Notes under the pieces: generated by a model
Databases searched by the model: none
The model's input: only the letters and a program-made list of their open reading frames with translations
What the model was told of the DNA's origin: nothing
NCBI RefSeq assembly: GCF_020037125.1
Contig: NZ_JAIQDG010000015.1
Span: 124,001 to 188,000, forward strand
Source of the DNA: Myxococcus sp. RHSTA-1-4
Lineage (GTDB): Bacteria > Myxococcota > Myxococcia > Myxococcales > Myxococcaceae
DNA length: 64,000 nt
Reading direction: 5' to 3'
Made by a program: the position numbers and the translations under genes
In this document: piece by piece, positions 54,414 to 64,000 of the stretch
Layout of the letters: every line of letters starts with the position of its first letter
Numbering within the stretch: the first letter of the stretch is position 1

Positions 54414-55913
54414 GTGGCCCAGGTCCGGAAGATTCTCATCGCCGACCCCGACCTCGAGTCCGTGCGTTCGCTGTCGCGCGCGCTGCGCACCAAGGGCTAC
54501 CAGGTGCACTACGCGCCGGACGGCTCGCGCGCGCTGGAGGTGGCCGTGCTGCGCCACCCGGACCTCACGCTGTTCGACGAGGCCTGCCGGCTGCTGGACG
54601 CGCGGACCTTCATCCAAATCCTCCGCACCAACCCGCGCACCGAGGACATCCCGGTGGTGCTCACCACCTCGGCCTTCGACTCGGACCGGATGCGCGGCCT
54701 GCGGGACGGCTACCTGCGCAAGCCCTTCAACCTGGACGAGGTGCTCAGCCGCATCGAGCACATCTTCCGGCGCAACGAGGCGGCCAAGGACCTCAAGAGC
54801 GAGCAGCAGGAAATCGAAGGCTCGCTCAGCCAGCTCAGCATCCCGGACCTGATGCAGTTGCTGGGCATGAACAAGCGCAGCGGGCGGCTGTCGCTGGAGC
54901 GGGGCAATGACCGGGGCGAGATTCACGTCGTGGACGGCCGCCCCGTGAATGCGAAGCTGGGGCGCGTGGAAGGGGAGAAGGCCCTGTTCCGCCTGCTGGC
55001 GTGGACGGAAGGCACCTTCACCTTCTCGCCCGGGACGAGCCAGGCGCGGCCGCGCATCAACCGGGGCATGGACGACGCGCTGCTGGAGGGCATGCGGCAG
55101 TCGGACGAGGTGAACCGGCTGATGCCGGGCCTGCCGCCGCGCCACACGCGGCTGATGCTGGCGCCGGACATGGAGCTCGCGCAGGACCAGCACCCGGTGA
55201 CGGCGCAGGTGGTGGAGCTGCTGCGCCAGCCGCGCGCGCTGGGCGAGGTGCTGGACCTGGCGCCCGCCACGGACCTGGAAGTGCTGAGCGTGCTGTCCGC
55301 GCTGATGCAGCGCGGGGTGGCCCGGGCGGCGGACGTGGACGGGACGGAGGCGGGCACCAGCGAGCTGCTGGGCGCGGCGGAGGTGCACGCGCTGCGCGGG
55401 CGGATTCTCCGGACGCGGGCCCCGGCGAAGGTGGCCACGGCGAAGGTGTTCGTGTGCGGCAGCGGCGCGTCCGCGGCGCGGCGGGTGATGGCGCGGCTGC
55501 CGGGCCTGGAGGCGCTGTCCGCCGAGCCCACGGCGGTGAAGAGCGGCTTCGGCACGCTGGGCCGGCTGGTGCTGAGCGAGGTGCTGCGCCTGGACTTCTG
55601 CGTGCTGCCACCGGCGGAGGCGGCCCGGCCGCTGTGGCGCCCGTTCACCGCGGGCTCCGTGGGGGCGCTGCTGCTGGACGTGTCCGAGCCCGCGGTGCGG
55701 CTGGCGCACTACCTGGCGTGGGAAATCCGCATGCCCGTGGTGGTGGTGGGCGCGGAGGTTCCCGGGCCGCTGCAAGGGGCTCCCGCGGGCGCGGTGGGCG
55801 TGACGGACGACCTGTCCGAGGCGCTGCGTGCGCTGCTCGTCCAGGCGCTCAACCCGGCGCCCACGCTGCCCGGGGTGACGCAGGCGCAGCGGCTCACCGC
55901 GTCCGCGGTGTAG
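54414..55913 (+). CDS. Receiver plus DUF4388 protein with GTPase-like C-terminus
   Basis: A 499-residue protein. The receiver domain (residues 1-120) has Asp55 in LTLFDEACRLLDA and Lys103 in YLRKPFNL. The helix PDLMQLLGMNKRSGRLSLERG and GEIHVVDGRPVNAKLGRVEGEKALFRLLAWTEGTFTF form a DUF4388 (PATAN-type) domain at about 145-230, seen widely in myxobacteria. The C-terminal 180 residues resemble a small GTPase, with AKVFVCGSGASAARRVM in place of a P-loop and LWRPFTAGSVGALLLDVSE in place of switch regions; the Lys/Ser of GxxxxGK[ST] are missing, so it probably cannot bind GTP normally. Likely signalling with the preceding gene. Confidence 0.8.
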   Translation: MAQVRKILIADPDLESVRSLSRALRTKGYQVHYAPDGSRALEVAVLRHPDLTLFDEACRLLDARTFIQILRTNPRTEDIPVVLTTSAFDSDRMRGLRDGYLRKPFNLDEVLSRIEHIFRRNEAAKDLKSEQQEIEGSLSQLSIPDLMQLLGMNKRSGRLSLERGNDRGEIHVVDGRPVNAKLGRVEGEKALFRLLAWTEGTFTFSPGTSQARPRINRGMDDALLEGMRQSDEVNRLMPGLPPRHTRLMLAPDMELAQDQHPVTAQVVELLRQPRALGEVLDLAPATDLEVLSVLSALMQRGVARAADVDGTEAGTSELLGAAEVHALRGRILRTRAPAKVATAKVFVCGSGASAARRVMARLPGLEALSAEPTAVKSGFGTLGRLVLSEVLRLDFCVLPPAEAARPLWRPFTAGSVGALLLDVSEPAVRLAHYLAWEIRMPVVVVGAEVPGPLQGAPAGAVGVTDDLSEALRALLVQALNPAPTLPGVTQAQRLTASAV

Positions 55914-55928
55914 CCGCCGGGCCACGCG

Positions 55929-56912
55929 TCAGAAGACCAGCGTCCATCCAGGCTCGCGGACCTGCGCCTTCACGTACGAGACGCCGTCAACCTTCATTCC
56001 CTTGTCATCCAGCAGGGTGATGAGGCCGCCCTGGTTGGACAGCTCCAGGGGCTTCGCCACGGGCAGGAGCCGGGTGGCGCCCGGCGCGAGGTCTCCGCTC
56101 AGGGGCAGCTTGTGCTCCTGCTTGTCCAGGAGCGCCCACCCCTGCAGGGACACCGTCTCGGGCGAGGTATTGAGCAGGGTGATGGTCTCCCGCTCGGGCG
56201 TGCGCGCGTCGTTGACGAGCGCGGCGACGATGCGTACGAGGCCCTCCCGCACCGGGACGTGGGGGATGAGGGTGTGGCCCGTCACGTCGTCGGTGTGCCA
56301 CGACTGGGACTGGAACTTGAGGAAGATGCCGACCCACTGCCCGTCCTCGGGGAAGTGGAGGAGCACGCCGCCGTCCTGCCACACGCCGTCCTGGTCGGCG
56401 AAGGACGGGTGGTTGCCCTGGTTCATGTGGATGTCGTGGATGCCCTGGCCGGGCAGGAAGCCGAAGTACTTGTCCTTGATGCCCTCCGGACCCCAGGGCT
56501 CGCCGAAGGCGTAGACGAACGCATTCTCGGCCGCCATGGTCCGCTGGAAGTAGTGGTCGAGCTTCTCGTTCAGGTCGTTGTCCGGTCCCGGGACAGTGGG
56601 GGGCAGCGACTTCATGTGGTCCGGCAGGAAGAGGTTGCCGCGGATGTAGTCGAGCGCCGGCCCGCCGGGGCCGCCGGGGAGGGGCGTGAAGCCGAGCCGC
56701 AGGTTCTTCAGTTCCTCCGTGATGGGGTGCTGGAACTGCTCATCGACGAGGTATTGCAGGTCGGACGGTGGGAGCTTCGAGCTGACATTGACGGCGATGC
56801 GATGGTCCGCCGTCTGGTCGATGATGCGCACCTGATAGTGGGGACTGGGGCCCGCGCCCAGCCTGCGCGCGATGGCCGTGCCCTTCAGGACTCCGTATTT
56901 CCTCAGCGGCAT
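55929..56912 (-). CDS. DUF2278 (YukJ-like) protein with lamin-tail-like domain
   Basis: A 327-residue protein. Residues 1-210 match DUF2278: PLRKYGVLKGTAIARRLG, SPHYQVRIIDQTADHRIAVNVSSKLPPSDLQYLVDEQFQHPI, and GFLPGQGIHDIHMNQGN...DGGVLLHFPEDGQWVGIFLKFQSQSWHTD. The C-terminal about 100 residues (ETITLLNTSPETVSLQGWALLDKQEHKLPL and LSNQGGLITLLDDKGMKVDGVSYVK) look like a lamin-tail domain, a beta-sandwich common in secreted or DNA-linked bacterial proteins. No signal peptide. Function unknown. It lies after the esterase gene on the same strand. Confidence 0.78.
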   Translation of the reverse strand: MPLRKYGVLKGTAIARRLGAGPSPHYQVRIIDQTADHRIAVNVSSKLPPSDLQYLVDEQFQHPITEELKNLRLGFTPLPGGPGGPALDYIRGNLFLPDHMKSLPPTVPGPDNDLNEKLDHYFQRTMAAENAFVYAFGEPWGPEGIKDKYFGFLPGQGIHDIHMNQGNHPSFADQDGVWQDGGVLLHFPEDGQWVGIFLKFQSQSWHTDDVTGHTLIPHVPVREGLVRIVAALVNDARTPERETITLLNTSPETVSLQGWALLDKQEHKLPLSGDLAPGATRLLPVAKPLELSNQGGLITLLDDKGMKVDGVSYVKAQVREPGWTLVF

Positions 56913-57001
56913 GCGTGATGTCCTCCCTGAGGGAAGGGTGTGGACGCTCACGGGGGCCGCGATGCCGCCGCCCCAGGCCGCCCGGTGGGGAGCCGGGCGG
57001 C

Positions 57002-57775
57002 TCAGCCCAGCAGCCATCGCATGGCCTCGGGAAGTCTCCGTTGCCAGTCCCGCTCATGGTGTTGGCCGCCGGGCTCGAGCACCAGGCGCAATTCGTGGCC
57101 GGCATAGCCCAGGTGCTGGAGGTGGCGGTGGAAGGCCTGCGCGGCCTCGCCGTAGCGCATGACGTAGCCCACGGGGTCCACGGCCTCGTCGGAGCCGGCG
57201 TCCAGGTAGATGCGCGACCACTTCCGCGTGTGGGAGGTCCACACGGAGAAGAGGCGGTCCCAGCCCCACATCACCGAGGGCGACAGCGCGCCGATGCGGC
57301 CGAAGAGGTCCGGGTACCTCCAGCCGAGGTACAGCGACATCAGGCCGCCGAGCGACGCGCCCATGACACCCGTCCACTCGGGCCCCTGGCGCGTGCGGTA
57401 GACGCGGTCGACATAGGGCTTGAGCGACTCGACGAGGAAGCGGACGAAGGGCTCGCTGCGCGCGGGGATGTTGCCGCGGGGCTCGTCCCAGGGGGAGTAC
57501 TCGGAGAGCCGCTCATTCGTGGAGTCCACCGCGACGATGAGCCACGGTGACACGTGGCCCCCGGCCACCAGCCGCTCCAGCGTGAGGTTGGCGCACCAGG
57601 TGTCGAAGACGGCGGACTCGGGGTGCGCGAAGACGTTCTGCCCGTCGTGCATGTAGAGGACGGGGAAGCGCTCACCGGGGGCGGCGTCGTACGCATCCGG
57701 CGTGTAGATGCGCACGGTGCGGGTGCGCCCCTCCTGGGGAGAGGCGAAGTCTCGGATGATGTGCACGTATCCCAT
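57002..57775 (-). CDS. Fes-type alpha/beta hydrolase (esterase)
   Basis: A 257-residue esterase of the esterase-D/enterochelin-esterase-like group. The nucleophile is Ser141 in MGASLGGLMSLYLG, with the oxyanion region in PVLYMHDGQNVFAHP, acid in IYLDAGSDEAVD and His in EPGGQHHERDW. It may hydrolyse sugar or siderophore esters. It sits upstream of the DUF2278 gene with an 89-bp gap and lacks a signal peptide, so it is probably cytoplasmic. Confidence 0.86.
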   Translation of the reverse strand: MGYVHIIRDFASPQEGRTRTVRIYTPDAYDAAPGERFPVLYMHDGQNVFAHPESAVFDTWCANLTLERLVAGGHVSPWLIVAVDSTNERLSEYSPWDEPRGNIPARSEPFVRFLVESLKPYVDRVYRTRQGPEWTGVMGASLGGLMSLYLGWRYPDLFGRIGALSPSVMWGWDRLFSVWTSHTRKWSRIYLDAGSDEAVDPVGYVMRYGEAAQAFHRHLQHLGYAGHELRLVLEPGGQHHERDWQRRLPEAMRWLLG

Positions 57776-57808
57776 GGGCCCTTGTTCTGACGGACAAGCG
57801 GCGGGGTA

Positions 57809-58591
57809 TCAACCGGCCAGCGCCCGGGACTCATGCACCTGCACGTGCGTCCCGCCCGACAACACCCGCGAGGGGGCAATCCCGAAGAAGTGCCGGAACG
57901 CCTTGCTCATGTGCGCCGAGTCGACGAACCCGGCCTCGTGCGCCGCCAGCGTGAGGTTTTCTCCCGCCGCGAACCGCCGGCTGACCTCGCGCAGGCGCTG
58001 CCATGTCCGCAACTGGCGCGGTGTGACGCCCAGCTCGGCACGGAAGAGGTGCTGCAGACGTGAGGGGGAGATGCCCGTACGAGCGGCGAGCGTGTCGAGC
58101 CGGAAGAGGGACTCCGGCTGACGGGATATCAACGCCGCGACCTCCTCCACCCGGGCGTCGCTCGCGTAGCGCCCCGGAGGGGGCCCGACCTGCCGCGCCA
58201 CCCACGCCTCGAGCTCGGCGGCCGGGAGCTCGCCCGCGAGGATGGCCCTGAGCTCCTCACGGCGCCGCCGGGGCGTCCCGAGCACGTGCACGCTCTCGAA
58301 GGCGGGCAGCTCGGCATGTTCGCAGAGCTGCCGGTGGTCGACCTGGCCCGGGGTCAGGTGCAGGACGCCCATCAGCGTCTCGCCGCAATCCAGCTCGTGG
58401 AGGCACCCGGGCGCGACGACGGCGTGCTCGACCACCTGCCACGCCGCACCCGGCTGCCCGAGGCGGAACCCGAACCGGCCGTCGATTCCCACGAGCAGCG
58501 CCGCACCCGTGTGCGCGTGGACGGCCACGCGACCCAGCCGCGCGATGGACAGCACCCGGTCCTGCCACAGGTCGACACGTGCCCGAAACAT
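57809..58591 (-). CDS. AraC-family transcriptional regulator
   Basis: A 260-residue AraC regulator. The N-terminal beta-barrel ligand domain spans residues about 1-110 (RVAVHAHTGAALLVGIDGRFGFRLG...APGCLHELDCGET). The C-terminal double HTH reads LDTLAARTGISPSRLQHLFRAELGVTPRQLRTWQRLREVSRRFAAGENLTLAAHEAGFVDSAHMSKAFRHFFGIAPS. Signal unknown. It lies just upstream of the esterase on the same strand with a 33-bp gap, so it may control that gene, and is divergent from a membrane protein. Confidence 0.92.
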   Translation of the reverse strand: MFRARVDLWQDRVLSIARLGRVAVHAHTGAALLVGIDGRFGFRLGQPGAAWQVVEHAVVAPGCLHELDCGETLMGVLHLTPGQVDHRQLCEHAELPAFESVHVLGTPRRRREELRAILAGELPAAELEAWVARQVGPPPGRYASDARVEEVAALISRQPESLFRLDTLAARTGISPSRLQHLFRAELGVTPRQLRTWQRLREVSRRFAAGENLTLAAHEAGFVDSAHMSKAFRHFFGIAPSRVLSGGTHVQVHESRALAG

Positions 58592-58650
58592 CCGCCCATC
58601 CTAGCCGGTTCGTACAAGCGCCGTGGACGTGGAGACTCCACACTCGCGCC

Positions 58651-59088
58651 ATGAACCTCGCCCAGAGCATCGCGGTCTTCGCGGCCGGCGGCTTCCTGTT
58701 GGCCGGCCTGTCGTTCGGCGTCTGGAAGTACGCCCAGATTTCCCGAAGCCCCAAGGCCCAGGCCTCCACCTATGTCGATATCGCCCACCGGGCCGCGCTG
58801 ATGTATTCGTTCGCGTGTCTCGTCGTGGAGCGCTTCGTCGTCCTCAGCACGCTGGATGAAACCGTCGAGCTGGCCGCGGTCCTCGCGCTGATTGGCTTCT
58901 TCGCGATGGGGCTCTCGTCCTACGTCGTCCACGGCATCTTGAAGGACACGGACAACCAGTTCGCGCGTCCCCACAGGCTCGGGCGAGCCGAGCTTCCGCC
59001 CGCGGTGATGGTCGGCTCCATGGTCGCGTTGGTCGCCGGCGAGCTGGGAGGCTTCGCGGTCTTGTTCTGGGGCGCCATCTCGCACTGA
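58651..59088 (+). CDS. Hypothetical four-helix membrane protein
   Basis: A 145-residue protein with four hydrophobic helices (about residues 5-25, 48-68, 75-95 and 120-140) and short charged loops; KDTDNQFARPHRLGRAELPPAV is the largest loop. I do not recognise the family. It is divergent from the AraC gene across 59 bp, so it may be that regulator's target. The following 289 bp up to 59377 have no gene I can support. Confidence 0.65.
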   Translation: MNLAQSIAVFAAGGFLLAGLSFGVWKYAQISRSPKAQASTYVDIAHRAALMYSFACLVVERFVVLSTLDETVELAAVLALIGFFAMGLSSYVVHGILKDTDNQFARPHRLGRAELPPAVMVGSMVALVAGELGGFAVLFWGAISH

Positions 59089-59377
59089 CCCCGCGCGTCT
59101 ACCTCGAGCACCGCGCGCGACGCCTCTCCATCCAGCCGCCGCGCGGTGGCCTCCGTCTCCTGGCACCGAGCCGCCTCGTCCGGTGGGGACGCGGGGCGGT
59201 GGGGACGTTCCTCCGCTGGGCGTGGTAGCAGTCCGCCGCGGCGAGGCATATCGGGAGCCGGGGGCCATTCGGGGCAGGGCAGGCCCCTGGAATTTTCCAT
59301 CGAGGACAGGAGGGCCGCTTCACCCGTGCGATGAAGCCGGGGCGGTGTAGTCTCGCGCGCTCCACACCCCTGGAAGC

Positions 59378-60994
<1,617 letters not shown>

Positions 60995-61164
60995 CACGTC
61001 AGCCCTCGCGGTGACGCGCCGGTTGACGTGTCCACCGGGGCTCTCCAGCGGCCCATCTCCGAGGCTTCCGAGGGAAGGGCTCGGTCTCCCTCCCTGGTAC
61101 AGCATCTGCAATCCCACGCGGCGGCAACGTCGTTCAACGCCCCGAGGGGGAGGAGTCCAGGTTC

Positions 61165-61527
61165 ATGCCCGGCATCACCATCGAAATCAGGAGCAATGAA
61201 GACATCCGCTACGTGCCCGACCCGTTCGTGAAGCAGGGCGACACCGTGACGTTCCAGGTCGTGGACATCCCTGGCGAGGTCGACGTCAGCTTCGATGACG
61301 GCAACTCCTGCCTCACGCCGCCGGGGCCCTATCAGCTGAACGGCAACTCGCTGGCGACCTCTTCGACCCAGAACTCGGTCTCCTTCACGGCGCACAGGGG
61401 CCTGTACCCGTTCACGGTGTCCATCCCCGGGTCGCTGAGGAAGGGCGGAGAGCTGGAGACGAAGAAGGGCGGCATCGACGTGACGACGGACCCTCCGACG
61501 GAAACCGAGGAGAAGAAGCGGAAGTAG
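61165..61527 (+). CDS. Small beta-rich hypothetical protein
   Basis: A 120-residue protein of unknown function. It is mostly beta strands (ITIEIRSNEDIRYVPDPFVKQGDTVTFQVVDIPGEVDVSF, NSVSFTAHRGLYPFTVSIPG), resembling a cupredoxin-like sandwich but without clear metal ligands (only one Cys, in NSCLTPPGP). The C-terminus is Lys/Glu/Thr-rich. No signal peptide. It starts behind GGAGGAG. It is convergent with the TPR gene with an 11-bp gap. Confidence 0.6.
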   Translation: MPGITIEIRSNEDIRYVPDPFVKQGDTVTFQVVDIPGEVDVSFDDGNSCLTPPGPYQLNGNSLATSSTQNSVSFTAHRGLYPFTVSIPGSLRKGGELETKKGGIDVTTDPPTETEEKKRK

Positions 61528-61538
61528 TCGGGGCCCCA

Positions 61539-64000
61539 TCAGGGAGTCGAAGGGCCGGCCACCTCCTGCCGTGACGAGGTGAGCAGGCCCTTCCACCCGG
61601 GCGCGAGGTGCGGATTGGAGTCCAGCGCCTGCTCCAGGTCCTTCCGTGCCTCGCTCCTCCAGGCCCGCTGCTGCTCGGTGGGCGCGCGGGTCTCCGCCAG
61701 CGCCAGCAGCACGCTGGCGCGAAGCACCCGGGCCCGGGCCCACCGCGGCCGCGAGGCCAGCACGTGCCCGGCCAGCTCCAGCGCCCGCTTCAGCGCCGGG
61801 GCCGGGTCGTCACCGTGGCGCGCCTTCCACCCGGCCCACTCGCGCTGGTGGTGCCCGGCGGCCAGCCGGTACTCGAGCTTGCGCGGAGCCAGCTCCAGCG
61901 CCTGCTCGAATGCCTTCGCCGCCGCCTCGAAGTCCTCGTTCCCCGCCGTGTTCCGCGAGGCCAGCCACCGGGCCCGCACGGCGTGCGCCTCGCCCAGGTA
62001 CCGCCACGCGCCGCCCAGGCGGGGGTTGAGCCCCCTCGCGCGCGCCAGCGCCGCCTCGGCCCTGTCGAGCTCCCCCCGTGGATCTCCGCCCCGCTCCAGC
62101 GTCCACGTGGCCATCAGGCCATGCACCCGGGCGAGGTTCGTCCAGAGGTCCGCGTCCCCGGGCAGCATCCGGAGTGCCTGTTCGTAGGCGTCCACGGCGG
62201 CGCGGACACTCGGGCCCGGCTCTTCGTGCCGCGCGAGCTGGAAGGCCGCGCGCAGGGCCCACACCTCGCCGAGGTTGTTGTAGGCGTAGGCCTGCTGGGG
62301 CGCCAGCGTCCGGGCTTCCTCGAAGGACTGTGCCGCCGCGGCGAGCAGGGGCTCGGGGTCGCCGCCTTCCTCCCAGCGCTGCTCCGCCTGCCACAGCAGC
62401 GCCGCGCCCAGGCCGTTGTGGAGCGGCGGCAACCGGGCGTTGACGGCCAGCCCCTGCCGGTAGAGCGCCAGGGCCTTCTCCAGGTCCGGGTGGGGGTCCT
62501 CGCCATGCTCCAGCCGCCAGCGGGCGAGCTGCTCGGAGACGTCCGCCCCCTGGAAGCAGGCCGCGACGTTGCGCGGGTTGATGCCCAGGGCCCGGTCCAT
62601 CGCCTCGCGGGCGCGTGACAGGTCGCCCGCCGTGTCGGGCGCGCGCGGATTCGTGGCCCGCATGACCAGCGCGTTGCCCAGGTTGATCCACGCATCCGCC
62701 TGGCTCTCGCGAAGTCGGATGGCCGCGCGGTAGGCCTCGATGGCCTTCTCCTGGTGGGCGAGCGAGTCCTCTCCGCGCTCGCTCTCGAAGTCGGCCCACA
62801 CCTGGTGAGTCACGCCGAGGTTGGCGTGGAAGGAGTAGTCGCGCTCCTCCGGGAGGACGCGCTCGAAGGACTCGATGGACAGCCGGAGCTGCTCGCGAGG
62901 GTCCTGCCCATGCCGCTGGCGGTAGCGGGCCCACTGCCGGTAGGAGATGGCCAGCTCCAGGGGGACGAGGGAGCCCGGGGGCGAGAACGCCTGGGCCGCG
63001 AGCGCGGCGTCGATGGCCTTCTGGAGCAGCGGCTCAACGCCCTCGCGCCCCTGGTTGGCTCGCTGCTCCGCGAGCCGGCGGTGGAACCGCGCCATCTCCA
63101 GCAGCGAACGGGCATGGTCCGGCGCGGCGGCGAGCGCGCGCGACAGGGACTCCAGGCCGCGCTCGTAGTGGGGCAGGACGTTGCCCTCGCCGTACAGCTC
63201 CATGACGAGCGCGGTCTGCTCCAGCCGCCCCAGGGCGTAGTGCGTGGCGGGCTGGCTGTCGGCGGTGGTGATGGCGGCGGCGTAGGCCTGGCGTCCGGCG
63301 TCCAGGTCCGCCCGCGAGCCTGCGCGGTCGCCCTGGTGCCAGCGTTGCATGGCCCGCGCCAGGAGGATGTCGCCCCGGAGCAGCGGCGCCTCGTAGAACC
63401 ACGGCTGCGCGCGCCCCATGGCGTCCAGGTTCGCCAGCGCGCCCTCGTGGCGGCCCTCGTGGAAGGCGAAGAGCGCCTTCACGTACGCGGGCGGCGCGGG
63501 CACGTCGGGGCCCTCGGCCTGGCGGAGGTACGCGAGCGCCGGGTCCCGGTAGCGCTGCTCCAGCTCGCGGCGGCGGGCCTCTCGCTGCTCGGGGCTCCGG
63601 CGCTCCACGTCCAGCAGGAGCGCCTCCCGGTACAAATCTCCCAGCACCAGCGCGAGCGCCCACGCCACGCGGGGCTCGCGGTAGCCATGCGCCCACGCGG
63701 ACTCCAGCCGCGCCCGCGCGCCCTCCACGTCCCCCAGGGCGAGCAGCGCGCGGCCCAGGGCGTACTGGCCGGGGCCCACGGCGTGCTCGCCGGCCTGACG
63801 CACCTCGGCCTCCAGCGCGTCCATGCTCGCGCGCAGCGCCTTCCGGTCCTCGCGCGTGTCGTGCAGCGGCGACAGGGCGGAGTAGCGCGCGGAAGCCTCG
63901 ATTCGCTCCACGCGCTCGGTGAAGCGGCGGGCGAGCTGCTCCCGCTCGGCGACCTCCCCCCGCGCCCGCACCGCCTGCCCGACGGCGAGCGCCACCACCG
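61539..64000 (-). CDS. Large TPR protein, N-terminus outside window
   Basis: The reading frame runs off the right edge; 820 residues of the C-terminal part are visible. From about residue 10 (after the possible end of a membrane helix, VALAVGQAV) it is a continuous array of TPR-like helix pairs, for example NLGVTHQVWADFESERGEDSLAHQEKAIEAYRAAIRLRES and AYNNLGEVWALRAAFQLARHEEPGPSVRAAVDAYEQAL. In myxobacteria this plan is usual for the extracellular or cytoplasmic part of Ser/Thr protein kinases; the adjacent FHA-like sigma-54 activator would suit such a partner. The kinase domain itself is not visible, so this is inference. Confidence 0.8.
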   Translation of the reverse strand, partial: VVALAVGQAVRARGEVAEREQLARRFTERVERIEASARYSALSPLHDTREDRKALRASMDALEAEVRQAGEHAVGPGQYALGRALLALGDVEGARARLESAWAHGYREPRVAWALALVLGDLYREALLLDVERRSPEQREARRRELEQRYRDPALAYLRQAEGPDVPAPPAYVKALFAFHEGRHEGALANLDAMGRAQPWFYEAPLLRGDILLARAMQRWHQGDRAGSRADLDAGRQAYAAAITTADSQPATHYALGRLEQTALVMELYGEGNVLPHYERGLESLSRALAAAPDHARSLLEMARFHRRLAEQRANQGREGVEPLLQKAIDAALAAQAFSPPGSLVPLELAISYRQWARYRQRHGQDPREQLRLSIESFERVLPEERDYSFHANLGVTHQVWADFESERGEDSLAHQEKAIEAYRAAIRLRESQADAWINLGNALVMRATNPRAPDTAGDLSRAREAMDRALGINPRNVAACFQGADVSEQLARWRLEHGEDPHPDLEKALALYRQGLAVNARLPPLHNGLGAALLWQAEQRWEEGGDPEPLLAAAAQSFEEARTLAPQQAYAYNNLGEVWALRAAFQLARHEEPGPSVRAAVDAYEQALRMLPGDADLWTNLARVHGLMATWTLERGGDPRGELDRAEAALARARGLNPRLGGAWRYLGEAHAVRARWLASRNTAGNEDFEAAAKAFEQALELAPRKLEYRLAAGHHQREWAGWKARHGDDPAPALKRALELAGHVLASRPRWARARVLRASVLLALAETRAPTEQQRAWRSEARKDLEQALDSNPHLAPGWKGLLTSSRQEVAGPSTP

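Noticed and set aside
59089-59377. A gene or sigma-54 promoter upstream of the activator gene
   Set aside because: No frame has coding character, and TGGCAC is not followed by TTGC at the right distance.

Overview
The window is high-GC DNA (strong G/C at third codon positions) whose gene content points to a myxobacterium of the Myxococcaceae (Myxococcus, Corallococcus or Pyxidicoccus type). Indicators are the rpsF-rpsR-rplI and prs-rplY-pth gene groups with a neighbouring spoVG, many secreted lipoproteins of unknown function, receiver proteins joined to DUF4388 or to a degenerate GGDEF domain, a sigma-54 activator beside a large TPR protein, and a giant coiled-coil protein. I see no insertion sequence, prophage or CRISPR array. 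Genus-level placement is inference.

Layout. 1-5.6 kb: a histidine kinase cut by the left edge, a secreted protein, an ECF sigma factor, a tiny secreted protein built of decapeptide repeats, and a DUF885 lipoprotein coupled to an alpha/beta hydrolase. 6.7-18.9 kb: metabolic and secreted genes (glutaryl-CoA dehydrogenase, class V aminotransferase-fold enzyme, M20 amidohydrolase, DUF418 membrane protein, di-heme oxidoreductase, lipase). Between the DUF418 gene and the di-heme gene lies a 146-bp element that reads, on the minus strand, as a circularly permuted tRNA with a CUU anticodon and a G3-U70 acceptor pair. 19-27 kb: clpB, a three-gene overlapping operon with a DUF1844 protein, a thiE / glutamine-amidotransferase / thiD group, and dnaB. 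27-30.4 kb: an acyltransferase plus LytS/LytTR two-component operon. 30.5-35.6 kb: ribosomal and nucleotide housekeeping genes (rplI, rpsR, rpsF, pth, rplY, prs, spoVG). 35.7-40.9 kb: a pyrimidine/purine salvage operon (tdk, UPRT-like, hpt), aquaporin, LysE exporter, an M50-like protein with a destroyed active site, and a DUF2188 protein. 41-45.8 kb: nrdA-nrdB and a membrane-anchored protein. 45.9-55.9 kb: a 1905-residue methyltransferase-like/coiled-coil protein, dapF, and two receiver proteins, all on the plus strand. 56-64 kb: DUF2278 protein, Fes-type esterase, AraC regulator, membrane protein, sigma-54 activator, a small beta-rich protein and a TPR protein running off the right edge.

How genes work together. 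Salvage (tdk, UPRT-like, hpt), prs and nrdAB all serve nucleotide supply, near dnaB and ribosomal genes. ThiE and ThiD supply thiamine phosphate precursors. The large coiled-coil protein and the two receiver proteins behind dapF look like a signalling or cell-organisation group (inference). Start codons are often GTG or TTG, and several gene pairs overlap by 4 bp, which suggests translational coupling. All calls are from reading sequence; no database search was run.
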